From the NCBI RefSeq assembly GCF_024362485.1, contig NZ_CP101456.1:372001-436000 (forward strand): DNA of 64,000 bases, given 5' to 3'. Every line of letters starts with the position of its first letter. The first letter of the stretch is position 1. Below the pieces are notes generated by a model that was not told the origin of the DNA, did no database searches, and was given only the letters and a program-made list of their open reading frames with translations. Below, one piece after another: positions 47,383 to 54,876 of the stretch. The position numbers and the translations under genes were made by a program. The stretch comes from Natronobeatus ordinarius (lineage in GTDB: Archaea; Halobacteriota; Halobacteria; Halobacteriales; Natrialbaceae).

Positions 47383-47407
47383 GCTACGTCGCCTACTACG
47401 TCCGTCC

Positions 47408-47803
47408 ATGCGCCGAGACGACCGCGACGATCCCTTCGACGACCTCTTTCGCGAGATCGAGCGGATGATGAACGAGATGATGAGCGGCGCGAACGTGAAC
47501 TTCGAGTCACAGGCGAACGTCGACACCGGCTTCGGGATGGACACCCACGTCGACGTCCACGAGACCGACGAGGCGATTCGCGTCGTCGCCGACCTCCCCG
47601 GCGTCGAAAAGCAGAACATCGACCTCGAGTGCGATGGCGAGACGCTCACGATCTCGGCCCGGAGCGACCACCGCGAGTACGACGAACGCATCACCCTCCC
47701 TCGCCGGGTGAACGAACACACCGCGACCGCCACCTACAACAACGGCGTCCTCGAGATCGTCTTCGACCCCGCCGAGGAGTCTTCGGACATCACCCTCGAG
47801 TAA
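47408..47803 (+). CDS. hsp20: Hsp20/alpha-crystallin-family small heat-shock protein
   Basis: 131 residues from the ATG at 47408; an in-frame start at 47381 is possible. The alpha-crystallin domain spans ~45-125 with VDVHETDEAIRVVADLPGV and the terminal strand YNNGVLEIVF. The N-terminal arm is Met-rich (ERMMNEMM). An ATP-independent chaperone. A second member lies at 56727. Confidence 0.93.
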   Translation: MRRDDRDDPFDDLFREIERMMNEMMSGANVNFESQANVDTGFGMDTHVDVHETDEAIRVVADLPGVEKQNIDLECDGETLTISARSDHREYDERITLPRRVNEHTATATYNNGVLEIVFDPAEESSDITLE

Positions 47804-47818
47804 CGTTCGGTCGGCGTC

Positions 47819-48706
47819 TCAGCTGCTGTCTCCCGTCTCCGACCGAGCCGCGCGTATCGCCGCCGTGAGTCGATCGTAAAAGTCCGGCTCGTACTTCGTC
47901 GCCGCGTCGATCGTCGGCCGAGCGTTCGTCTCGGAGACGACCACCCGGTCATCCGTGACGAGTAGATCGACGCCGAGGAACGGAATCTCGAGTTCGCTGG
48001 CCACGGATTCGGCGAGCTCCCGCCACGGCGCGGGGAGGTCGATCCCCGAGGCCGCCGCGCCCCGGTGGACATTGTGTTTCCATTGACCGCGCTCGCGGGC
48101 GTCGTCGGGGAGTCGCCGTTCGACCGCGCCGACGTACTCACCCTCGAGGGTCATCACCCGGTAGTCGACGGCTCCGGGGAGGTACTCCTGGACGAGAAAC
48201 GACTTATCACCGGTCGCACGGTAGTCGTGGACGAGCGAGAGGTAGTCACAGATCCCGAGAAACGAATCGAGGTCGTGAGCCTTCGCCACGCCGACCCCTC
48301 GGGTCGTCGAGTTGGGCTTGACGACGACCGGCGGTTCGAACCGCTCGAACACCGCCCGGAGGTCGGCCTCGTCGACGGGGCTCGAGACGAACACCGACTC
48401 GGGGACTGAGAATCCAGCGCGCTCGAGGCGGGCGAGGACGCCGGCTTTGTTCCGCGAGGTGACCACGGCGTCGCGGTCGTTGAGCCACGGCACGCAGAGG
48501 AGGGCGTCGGCGACGCCGCCTTCCATCAGCCGCCCGGGGTAGACGAAGCCGACGTCGAAGTCGTCGGGCGACCACGGGGCGTCCGAACCGAGCGGAATCG
48601 TCCGCTCCCGGACGGGGACGTGGTGACAGCGAATTCCCCGGTCCGCCAGCGGCTCGCGCATCCGCTCGAACGTCTCCTTGCGGTTGACGACGGCGAGGTC
48701 GATCAT
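47819..48706 (-). CDS. RimK-like ATP-grasp ligase
   Basis: 295 residues from the ATG at 48706. The ATP-grasp fold is seen in PPVVVKPNSTTRGVGVAKA (nucleotide loop), FLVQEYLPGAVDYRVM, and FLGVDLLVTDDRVVVSETNARP (metal-binding Asp/Glu/Asn). RimK relatives add amino acids such as glutamate to proteins or cofactors; the acceptor is unknown. Convergent with hsp20. Confidence 0.85.
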   Translation of the reverse strand: MIDLAVVNRKETFERMREPLADRGIRCHHVPVRERTIPLGSDAPWSPDDFDVGFVYPGRLMEGGVADALLCVPWLNDRDAVVTSRNKAGVLARLERAGFSVPESVFVSSPVDEADLRAVFERFEPPVVVKPNSTTRGVGVAKAHDLDSFLGICDYLSLVHDYRATGDKSFLVQEYLPGAVDYRVMTLEGEYVGAVERRLPDDARERGQWKHNVHRGAAASGIDLPAPWRELAESVASELEIPFLGVDLLVTDDRVVVSETNARPTIDAATKYEPDFYDRLTAAIRAARSETGDSS

Positions 48707-48891
48707 ACCCGAGACTGTGCGTCCGGGAGGAAAAAGCTGCACGAGCCGGCAGGGTCGACGAGTGCGCTCGAGTGGCTCTCGCCGTCCGTTCGATCGGTGG
48801 GGATCCCAACACCAGTACCGGTCGGTCTGCTGGGTCGAACCGGCCGCTCTGCTGTCGACGGCAATTCGACGGAGAAGAACGCAGCGAGGCG

Positions 48892-49422
48892 TTACGCGAT
48901 CAGCTCTTCTTCGCCCTTCTCGACGACGACCCGGCACGGCGGCGAGATCTTGTTGTAGGCGCGTCGGAGTGCGTCCTTCGCGAAGTCGGCGTCGTCGACG
49001 TCACACCAGATGGTGAAGAGGCGGTCGCCCCGCTGGATGCGAGCGGCCGTCCCGACGATCTTCCCGAACGACTGGCGCATCCCGTCGGAGACACGGTCGG
49101 CACCCGCACCCGTCGCCTGCTTGTTCTCGCGGATGACGTGGTGGGGGAACTTTCGGAGGATCATCTTGTAGTTGCCCTCGCCGGCGCTCTTGAGCATGTG
49201 GCGGTTCGCCGAGAGGCGGGAGGCCTCGAGGCTGCCGTGGCGGATCTGGCACTCCTCCTCGAGGACGAGACTGACCTGGACGGGGTAGTCGTCGGGGTCA
49301 GCGTTGATGTCTCCCATCTTGTGCTGTGCGATCTTCGAACCCGGGATGCCAGTGATGTACTCACGGCGCGTGTAGGCCGGTTTACTGATCTCCCGGTACA
49401 TGGAGGCGGGTTTGTCGGCCAT
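48892..49422 (-). CDS. rpl10e: Large-subunit ribosomal protein L10e (uL16)
   Basis: 176 residues. [26 protein letters not shown] and [17 protein letters not shown] are highly conserved. [23 protein letters not shown] is the central loop near the peptidyl-transferase centre, shortened and quoted in part only as a landmark. TTTATCC (49454-49460, reverse strand) may be its promoter. Confidence 0.97.
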   Translation of the reverse strand: MADKPASMYREISKPAYTRREYITGIPGSKIAQHKMGDINADPDDYPVQVSLVLEEECQIRHGSLEASRLSANRHMLKSAGEGNYKMILRKFPHHVIRENKQATGAGADRVSDGMRQSFGKIVGTAARIQRGDRLFTIWCDVDDADFAKDALRRAYNKISPPCRVVVEKGEEELIA

Positions 49423-49592
49423 GGTTACTTATCCGGAACGAAGCTTACCGCGCGGATAAAGCCTTCGAACCGTCGGTGGACGCCCTGGCGTCGTCGATCT
49501 CTCCGTCGGCGACCTCGAGGGTGACCGGTTCTACCCGCCGTCGCGACCGGCGGCGTCGCTCGACACCGAACGACCACTCGGCTCCGACAGAA

Positions 49593-49826
49593 TCAGCGCA
49601 GTTCGACGCGCTCGCCGTCGATCTCGACCAGCCCCTTGCTCGAGAGGCAGTTCAGCACGCTCAGGACGTCGATCTTCTTCATCGCGAGGATCTCGTTCAA
49701 GTCGTCGACCGTCGCCTCGTCGGCCGCCTCGAGGTAGAGGTAGACGAGCTTCGCCTGCGGCGAGACGATCTCGTCGGGAATCGGCTCGAGCTGTGTTTCG
49801 GTGAGCTGGGGCTGGGATTCTATCAT
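49593..49826 (-). CDS. Small winged-helix (MarR/TrmB-like) protein
   Basis: 77 residues from the ATG at 49826, chosen because TTATAT (49853-49858, reverse strand) lies 27-32 bases upstream; an in-frame GTG at 49835 adds three residues. AKLVYLYLEAADEATVDDL followed by KKIDVLSVLNCLSSKGLVE reads as a winged helix-turn-helix. Probably a regulator. A palindrome with three CTAG sites lies just upstream of its TATA box and could be its operator. Confidence 0.75.
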   Translation of the reverse strand: MIESQPQLTETQLEPIPDEIVSPQAKLVYLYLEAADEATVDDLNEILAMKKIDVLSVLNCLSSKGLVEIDGERVELR

Positions 49827-50148
49827 CGTATTCACACGAACTCCGTTCAGAGATATAAGTCTAGCCCCTATGGACTAGGGTATAGCTAGATTATTATAAT
49901 GTGATTATATAATTTCTTGGGTGGAGCTGCGTCGCTCTCAGGAGGGAAATGGCGTCGCGAGGACGACATCGGTCGGCGGTTACCCCAATGGCATCGTCCG
50001 CACCGGGTTCCGTTGCCGGTGATACCTCGCTCTTCTCTATAATTCTGACGCTATATGGTTGTCATCAACTATCAGGGCAGGTATTGACTTTCATAGATAG
50101 GCACATTACAGTACGACGAAATGAACAGGAGATGTAGTTGCTGAGGAT
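49827..50148. other. AT-rich intergenic island, left part
   Basis: 322 bases, markedly more AT-rich than its surroundings at 49850-49920 and 50030-50100. It holds the promoter of the small HTH gene, the palindrome at 49860-49890, and a second TATA-like run (gattatataattt, 49902-49914) pointing right. A 62-codon ORF from 49949 follows that run but resembles nothing known. Confidence 0.6.
49860..49890. promoter_or_regulatory. Interrupted palindrome with three CTAG sites, possible operator
   Basis: Outer arms TCTAGC (49860-49865) and GCTAGA (49885-49890) enclose inner arms CCCTA (49866-49870) and TAGGG (49876-49880). CTAG occurs three times in 29 bases, unusual for a genome in which this tetramer is scarce. 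It lies directly upstream of the TATA box of the small HTH gene. Confidence 0.5.
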
Positions 50149-50271
50149 TTACGATTTTCCAGACGATCTGCGGCCGAAGATCTGATCGTAGAGCCACACT
50201 CCAATGAATATGAACACAAGGTGTGCCAATATTGTTAACAATATCACCAATATCTCTGGAACGCCGATCAT
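50149..50271 (-). CDS. 40-residue single-helix membrane protein
   Basis: ATG at 50271 to TAA at 50149-50151. The protein begins MIGVPEILVILLTI and has one continuous hydrophobic helix (about residues 7-28), then a short polar tail with GRRSSGKS. A TATA-like run (ctaatatatg, reverse strand, about 50304-50313) lies 33-42 bases upstream. Its hydrophobic pattern and basic C-terminus suggest a real small membrane protein of unknown function. Confidence 0.45.
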   Translation of the reverse strand: MIGVPEILVILLTILAHLVFIFIGVWLYDQIFGRRSSGKS

Positions 50272-50593
50272 ATTCTCTAACCATATCGCAGGGATACGCT
50301 CATATATTAGATTTTTGCTCTTATCATAAAAGTTCAGGCCTCGCCAGGATTTAATATCTGCTCTTCTGCAGGAGATTCTTGATGCCGCTTATCTGTCGCC
50401 CTGCCGATGAAGACGTCCACGTCAATACCTGCGAGAGCCACATCGAGGCATCTCGAGGGATAAACTCACACAGCGTCTCAGAGCCTTCCAGCTTCGACGG
50501 AAACTACTGCGGAAACCAGGGAAAGAAGCGACTGAACCGGACCGGCGCACCGATCCGTGGCCTCGTCGATTACGTCGCCGTCAACGTATTCCG
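50272..50593. other. AT-rich to normal intergenic stretch, no secure gene
   Basis: 322 bases up to the palindromic element. ATTTAAT near 50349-50355 with an ATG at 50382 could start a 75-codon ORF (to 50609), but its product resembles nothing and runs into the repeat. Confidence 0.5.
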
Positions 50594-50717
50594 CTATAGT
50601 AACCGTTGAACGTCATTGCACACTCGGTCACGACCATCGGCGGTCAGCCTCTTCGACGAGGTTGAGGCTGACCGTTCGGCTGTGGCCGGGTGTAACTCGT
50701 TTCAACGAGTACTATAG
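50594..50717. repeat. Palindromic MITE-like element, copy 1
   Basis: 124 bases bounded by ctatag at both ends. The left half (ctatagtaaccgttgaa...) and the reverse complement of the right half (ctatagtactcgttgaaa...) match along ~55 bases, so the whole element can fold into one long imperfect hairpin. The apex stem is ggtcagcctc/gaggctgacc. A second copy in opposite orientation lies at 56367-56489. No transposase is present. Confidence 0.85.
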
Positions 50718-50759
50718 ACGACCGAAGAGCGTCGAGGGAAGACCGATGTCGGCAGCGCG

Positions 50760-50765
50760 TTTAAG
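50760..50765 (+). promoter_or_regulatory. TATA box of the site-2 protease gene
   Basis: TTTAAG lies 25-30 bases before the ATG at 50790 and 43 bases beyond the palindromic element. Confidence 0.55.
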
Positions 50766-50789
50766 ACGATTCCGCCACTATCGCTCAGT

Positions 50790-52013
50790 ATGAAGAGTTT
50801 CCAGATCGGGTCACTGTTCGACATCCCGATCAAGCTCGATCTGACGTTTCTGCTCGTTCTTCCGCTGTTTGCGTATCTCATCGGCGCCCAGATCGAGCCG
50901 GTCGTCGACATCCTCAATCTGCTCTGGGAAGCCGACATCGCCGCCGACGCCATCACCGGTGGTCTGACGCCGTGGGTGCTCGGACTGACCGCCGCGATCG
51001 GGCTGTTCGTCGGCGTCTTGCTGCACGAACTCGGCCACTCGATCACGGCCCAGCGGTATGGCTACCCGATCGATTCGATCACGCTCTGGCTGTTCGGCGG
51101 GATCGCCGCCCTCTCGGAGATGCCCGAGGACTGGCGCCAGGAACTGAACATCGCCATCGCCGGGCCGATCGTCAGCGTTCTCGTCGGCGTCGTCTCCTAC
51201 GGGCTGTTTCTGCTGGCTCCGCCGGTGCTCGGCGACCTCGTCGCCGCGGCGACCCTCGACGGCGTGCTGTTCGTCCTCGGCTACCTCGCCGTCCTCAACG
51301 TCGCGCTCGCGGTGTTCAACATGCTTCCCGCGTTCCCGATGGACGGCGGGCGCGTCCTCCGGGCACTGCTCGCTCGCAACCGACCCTACGCACGGGCGAC
51401 ACAGCAGGCCGCGAGCGTCGGCAAACTGTTCGCCATCGCCATGGGCCTGTTCGGCCTGGTCGGGCTCAACATAATCCTCATCGGCGTCGCCTTCTTCGTC
51501 TACATCGCCGCCTCGAGTGAGGCCCAGCAGGTCGTGATGAAAGCCGCCTTCGAGGGAATCACCGTCGACGACATCATGACGCGGTCGCCCGACCTTCACA
51601 CCGTCGCTCCCGAGACGACCGTCGAGGAACTCATCCACCGGATGTTCAGCGAACGTCACACGGGCTATCCCGTCCTCGAGAACGGTCATCTCATCGGGCT
51701 CGTGACCCTCGAGGACGCCCGCGAGGTCGATCCCATCGAACGCGACGCCTACCGGGTCGAGGACGTGATGACGACCGATCTCGAGACGATCGGTCCCAAC
51801 GCGGACGCGATGGACGCCTTAGAGCGGATGCAACGGGAACGGATCGGCCGGCTGCTGGTCGTCGATCGGGACGATCAGGCGTTCGGCACTTACGCACGCG
51901 ACAACGGTGACCTGGTCGGGCTCGTCTCCCGGACCGACGTCATGACCGCCCTGAACGTCGTCCAGCAGAGCGGCTCGGTGGATCCCTCGCGGGTGGACCG
52001 CACGGCCGATTGA
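50790..52013 (+). CDS. Site-2-protease-family intramembrane metalloprotease with CBS domains
   Basis: 407 residues. Five or six membrane helices carry the zinc motif HELGH (79-83) and the third ligand in NMLPAFPMDGGR (Asp185). Two CBS domains follow (~250-305 and 325-400), which bind adenine nucleotides and probably gate activity. Cuts membrane-bound regulators; the substrate is unknown. First gene after palindromic copy 1. Confidence 0.93.
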   Translation: MKSFQIGSLFDIPIKLDLTFLLVLPLFAYLIGAQIEPVVDILNLLWEADIAADAITGGLTPWVLGLTAAIGLFVGVLLHELGHSITAQRYGYPIDSITLWLFGGIAALSEMPEDWRQELNIAIAGPIVSVLVGVVSYGLFLLAPPVLGDLVAAATLDGVLFVLGYLAVLNVALAVFNMLPAFPMDGGRVLRALLARNRPYARATQQAASVGKLFAIAMGLFGLVGLNIILIGVAFFVYIAASSEAQQVVMKAAFEGITVDDIMTRSPDLHTVAPETTVEELIHRMFSERHTGYPVLENGHLIGLVTLEDAREVDPIERDAYRVEDVMTTDLETIGPNADAMDALERMQRERIGRLLVVDRDDQAFGTYARDNGDLVGLVSRTDVMTALNVVQQSGSVDPSRVDRTAD

Positions 52014-52062
52014 CCGGCTCCAACGCGACACGTTTATTCTCCCGCCGTGCGCGCACGGGGAC

Positions 52063-52542
52063 ATGTACCGATCTGGAGCCTTCGTCGCCGACCACGTCTC
52101 GCCGATCGCCGACGAACAGGTCCAGCCCAACGGCGTCGACCTCACGCTCGACGTCGTCTTCGAACAGCGCGAGCCCGGCCGCATCGGCCGGGACGGCAAG
52201 GAGATCGGCGACCGGATCGCCCGCCCGCTCGAGGAGCTCGACCAGAAGGTGCCGACGACCTACTACCTGCCGCCCGGCGCCTACGTCGTCCGCTACGGCG
52301 AGCGCATCCACATCCCCGAGGGTCACGTCGGCTTTCTCTACCCGCGGTCGTCGCTGCTGCGCAACTCCTGTATGCTGAACACGGCGGTGTGGGACGCTGG
52401 CTACGAGGGCCGCGGCGAGGGACTGCTCCAGGTCCACCACGACGTCGAACTCGAGCGCGGCGCGCGGATCGCCCAGCTCGTGCTGACCGAGGCCGACCAC
52501 GAGACGGTGTACGACGGATCGTACCAGGGCGAAAATCTGTGA
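52063..52542 (+). CDS. dUTPase/dCTP deaminase-family nucleotidohydrolase
   Basis: 159 residues. VGFLYPRSSLLRNSC and AVWDAGYEGRGEGLL are the trimer active-site motifs of the DCD/dUTPase fold, and QPNGVDLTLD is the family N-terminal motif. By similarity to archaeal MJ1102-like proteins it removes dUTP and may also deaminate dCTP. TTTATT lies 25-30 bases upstream (52033-52038). Confidence 0.88.
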   Translation: MYRSGAFVADHVSPIADEQVQPNGVDLTLDVVFEQREPGRIGRDGKEIGDRIARPLEELDQKVPTTYYLPPGAYVVRYGERIHIPEGHVGFLYPRSSLLRNSCMLNTAVWDAGYEGRGEGLLQVHHDVELERGARIAQLVLTEADHETVYDGSYQGENL

Positions 52543-52600
52543 TACTGATGCGACCGGTTCGCGTACCGTTTTCTCCTCCCAGCCCGTAGGTGGCCACGAC

Positions 52601-53161
52601 ATGATGGCGACGACGCACGCGTTCGCTGGACTCGCCGTCGTCGCCCCGGTCGCCTACGCCGTTCCCGAGCTCGCTGTCCCCCTCGCCGTCGGCGCGCTCC
52701 TCGGCGGGATCGCCCCCGACTTCGACCTCGTCCTCGAGCACCGCCGAACGCTGCACTTTCCTGTCTACGGGCTCCTTGGTGCTGTCCCCGCGGTCGGCGT
52801 CGCCGCTCTCGTCCCCTCGAGCGTCACCGTCGCGCTTGCGGCGGTCGCCGTCGCCGCCTGGCTCCACGCGGCGAGCGACGCTTTCGGCGGCGGCCTCGAG
52901 ATGGATCCGTGGACGAACCCCACCGAGCGCGCCGTCTACGACCACTGGCGCCGGCGGTGGGTGCGTCCCCGGCGGTGGATCCGCTACGACGGCGCGCCCG
53001 AGGACGCCGCGCTGGCGGTCGCGCTGGCCGTCCCCGCGTTCGTCGTCGTCGACGGTCACGGCTGGCTCGAGGCGCTCGTCGTCGTCGGCGTTGCAGTCTC
53101 GATCGCCTACGCACTCGCCCGGCGGCGGATCGCCAGGTGGAGCCCCGACTGGCTCGAGTGA
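52601..53161 (+). CDS. YdjM-like (DUF457) membrane-bound metal-dependent hydrolase
   Basis: 186 residues. MATTHAFAGL at the start and GGIAPDFDLVLEHRRTLHF are the metal-binding motifs, with WLHAASDAFGGG in a further membrane segment. Four or so hydrophobic helices. The family is predicted to be a phospholipase-like hydrolase; no activity can be assigned here. Starts at 52601 or the next codon. Confidence 0.85.
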   Translation: MMATTHAFAGLAVVAPVAYAVPELAVPLAVGALLGGIAPDFDLVLEHRRTLHFPVYGLLGAVPAVGVAALVPSSVTVALAAVAVAAWLHAASDAFGGGLEMDPWTNPTERAVYDHWRRRWVRPRRWIRYDGAPEDAALAVALAVPAFVVVDGHGWLEALVVVGVAVSIAYALARRRIARWSPDWLE

Positions 53162-53209
53162 CGGTCGAGAATCGCAAGGCCTTACGCCGGCGGTCCCCGA
53201 CGGACGGCC

Positions 53210-53689
53210 ATGAGCACGATCCGAATCGTCTGGGGGTCGGCCTCGGCCCCGACGAAGATGTCCTCCTACGACGCCGCCCTCGCCGACGCGGGCGTCGAGA
53301 ACTACAACCTCGTCGCCGTCTCGTCGGTGATCCCCGCCGGCGTCGACGTCGAGGCCGTCGGCACCGCTCCCGACCTCGGGCCCGCCGGCGAACGGCTGAC
53401 GGTCGTCGAAGCGCGGGCAACGGCCGCCGGCCCGAGCAGCGTCGCCGCGGCGCTGGGCTGGGTCGAGTCGGTCGACGACGGGCCGGGGCTGTTCTACGAG
53501 GCGTCGGGGGAGATCGACGCGGCCGACGTCGAGAACCGGGTCCTCGAGGGACTCGCTGCCGGGAGCGAACTCCGGGACTGGGAGCTGGGTGAGCCGAGCG
53601 TCCGCGTCGAGTCGAGCGAAGCCGAATCGGGCACGTACACCACGTCGGTCGTGCTGGCTGTGTACGGCGAGAGCGATCCGATTCTGTAG
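53210..53689 (+). CDS. pdaD: Pyruvoyl-dependent arginine decarboxylase
   Basis: 159 residues. The self-cleavage site is VSSVIPAG with Ser38-Ser39; chain cleavage between them makes the pyruvoyl group, as in the Methanocaldococcus enzyme. IRIVWGSASAPTKMSSYDAAL is the N-terminal part. It makes agmatine, which archaea need for the agmatidine modification of tRNA-Ile. Confidence 0.92.
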   Translation: MSTIRIVWGSASAPTKMSSYDAALADAGVENYNLVAVSSVIPAGVDVEAVGTAPDLGPAGERLTVVEARATAAGPSSVAAALGWVESVDDGPGLFYEASGEIDAADVENRVLEGLAAGSELRDWELGEPSVRVESSEAESGTYTTSVVLAVYGESDPIL

Positions 53690-53768
53690 CCTCCTTTGGT
53701 CTGTGGTAGCGCTTCTCGAGCCGAATCATTTTTACGACCTGGCCGGGTACGAACGGTAACGAATTCTT

Positions 53769-54161
53769 ATGAACGGGAACACGCCCTACGCGGGGCTACC
53801 GGGTGTGACGCAAGCGGGTCACCGGGCAGCGACTGACGTGCCGGAGCTCTCCGGCGAGCAGCGCCGGACGCTTCGGCGGGACGTCTCCCGGATCGCCGCC
53901 CGTACCCGCGAGCTCTTACCCGACGAGTACGTCGTCGACGCCGAGATCTCGACGGGGATCGCGGGGCCGCAGGTGACCGTCGCCGTTCAGCCGCCGATCG
54001 GCCATCCGGTCAGCGCCGGCTTCACCCCCGCACTCGAGGACGATCGCGACGAACTCATCGACGCAGACGATCGCGACGAGGTCGCCCGGGGGCTCGCCGC
54101 CAGCGCGGCGCTCCAGGTGAAGCTGGCCGTCGGCGACGACGTGACGCCGACGGCCCAGTGA
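53769..54161 (+). CDS. Haloarchaeal protein of unknown function (DUF5811-like)
   Basis: 130 residues, soluble and acidic. N-terminus MNGNTPYAGLPGV, then a helix (LSGEQRRTLRRDVSRIAARTRE-type) and a beta region with GPQVTVAVQPPIGHPVSAGF. I believe it matches DUF5811, which has no known function. It ends 4 bases before the convergent flavin reductase gene. Confidence 0.75.
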   Translation: MNGNTPYAGLPGVTQAGHRAATDVPELSGEQRRTLRRDVSRIAARTRELLPDEYVVDAEISTGIAGPQVTVAVQPPIGHPVSAGFTPALEDDRDELIDADDRDEVARGLAASAALQVKLAVGDDVTPTAQ

Positions 54162-54165
54162 TCGG

Positions 54166-54768
54166 TCAGCGTCGCTCGAGGTCGGCGTGCTCGCCCACCG
54201 TGTAGTACGGCCCGCCGAGTCGCCCCACTGTCTCGAACGTCGTCGCGTCGATCTCGCCGTCGGTGAGGAGCTCGTCTGCGAGGTGGACGCACTCGACCTC
54301 GCCGAACAGCACCAGCCGGTCTTTGACGCGCATCGTCTCGAACAGCGAGCACTCCATCGTGGCGATGGCGTCGGCGACCCGTGGGGCCGCGATTTCGCGA
54401 CACGGCGCCCGCTCGAGGTCGAACGCGTCGAACTCACTCTCCTCGGGCTCGAGCGCGGCGGCCGTCCGGTCCATCGCCTCGGCGACGTCCTCGGTGACGA
54501 CGTTGACGGCGAACTCGCCGGTGTCGACGGCGTTTCGCGCCGTATCCTTCAGCTCCTCGTCCCCATCGTCGTCCTCGCGGACGCCCGTGCTGACCATCAG
54601 CAGCGGGTGACTCGAGCTGACGTAGTTGTACGCGCTGAACGGCGCGAGGTTGTCGACGCCGTCGGGGCTCACGGTACTGACCCAGGCGATCGGCCGGGGG
54701 CTCACGAGCGACTTGATTACGCGACTGTTCACGTCGGTGTCGACGGCTGCGGGGGCGAACGTCTCCAT
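54166..54768 (-). CDS. Flavin reductase-like FMN-binding protein
   Basis: 200 residues from the ATG at 54768, chosen because GATTATG (54794-54800) is a fitting TATA box; GTG 54789 and ATG 54837 are possible. SLVSPRPIAWVSTVSPDGVDNLAPFS is the FMN-binding core of the family, shortened here as a landmark by its first and last residues (Ser-Leu-Val to Pro-Phe-Ser). HADLER ends the chain. Likely a flavin reductase or oxidoreductase; partner unknown. Confidence 0.88.
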   Translation of the reverse strand: METFAPAAVDTDVNSRVIKSLVSPRPIAWVSTVSPDGVDNLAPFSAYNYVSSSHPLLMVSTGVREDDDGDEELKDTARNAVDTGEFAVNVVTEDVAEAMDRTAAALEPEESEFDAFDLERAPCREIAAPRVADAIATMECSLFETMRVKDRLVLFGEVECVHLADELLTDGEIDATTFETVGRLGGPYYTVGEHADLERR

Positions 54769-54876
54769 GTCGAGGGTCGTTTCGCTCACGCGGCCATAAT
54801 CGCTCGGGCTCCGGCGAACGGCGGCCGGAGCCAGCATCGGCAGCCCCCGTCGGTCGACGTCCGCCTCGACGGTTCG

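Noticed and set aside
49949-50137. 62-codon plus-strand ORF with TATA-like run and ggagg before the ATG
   Set aside because: The signals are suggestive, but the product has no recognisable fold and the region is AT-rich, where such signals arise by chance. Worth revisiting if transcripts are seen.
50382-50609. 75-codon plus-strand ORF
   Set aside because: It has a possible promoter but runs into the palindromic element and the product resembles nothing; could be a decayed gene.
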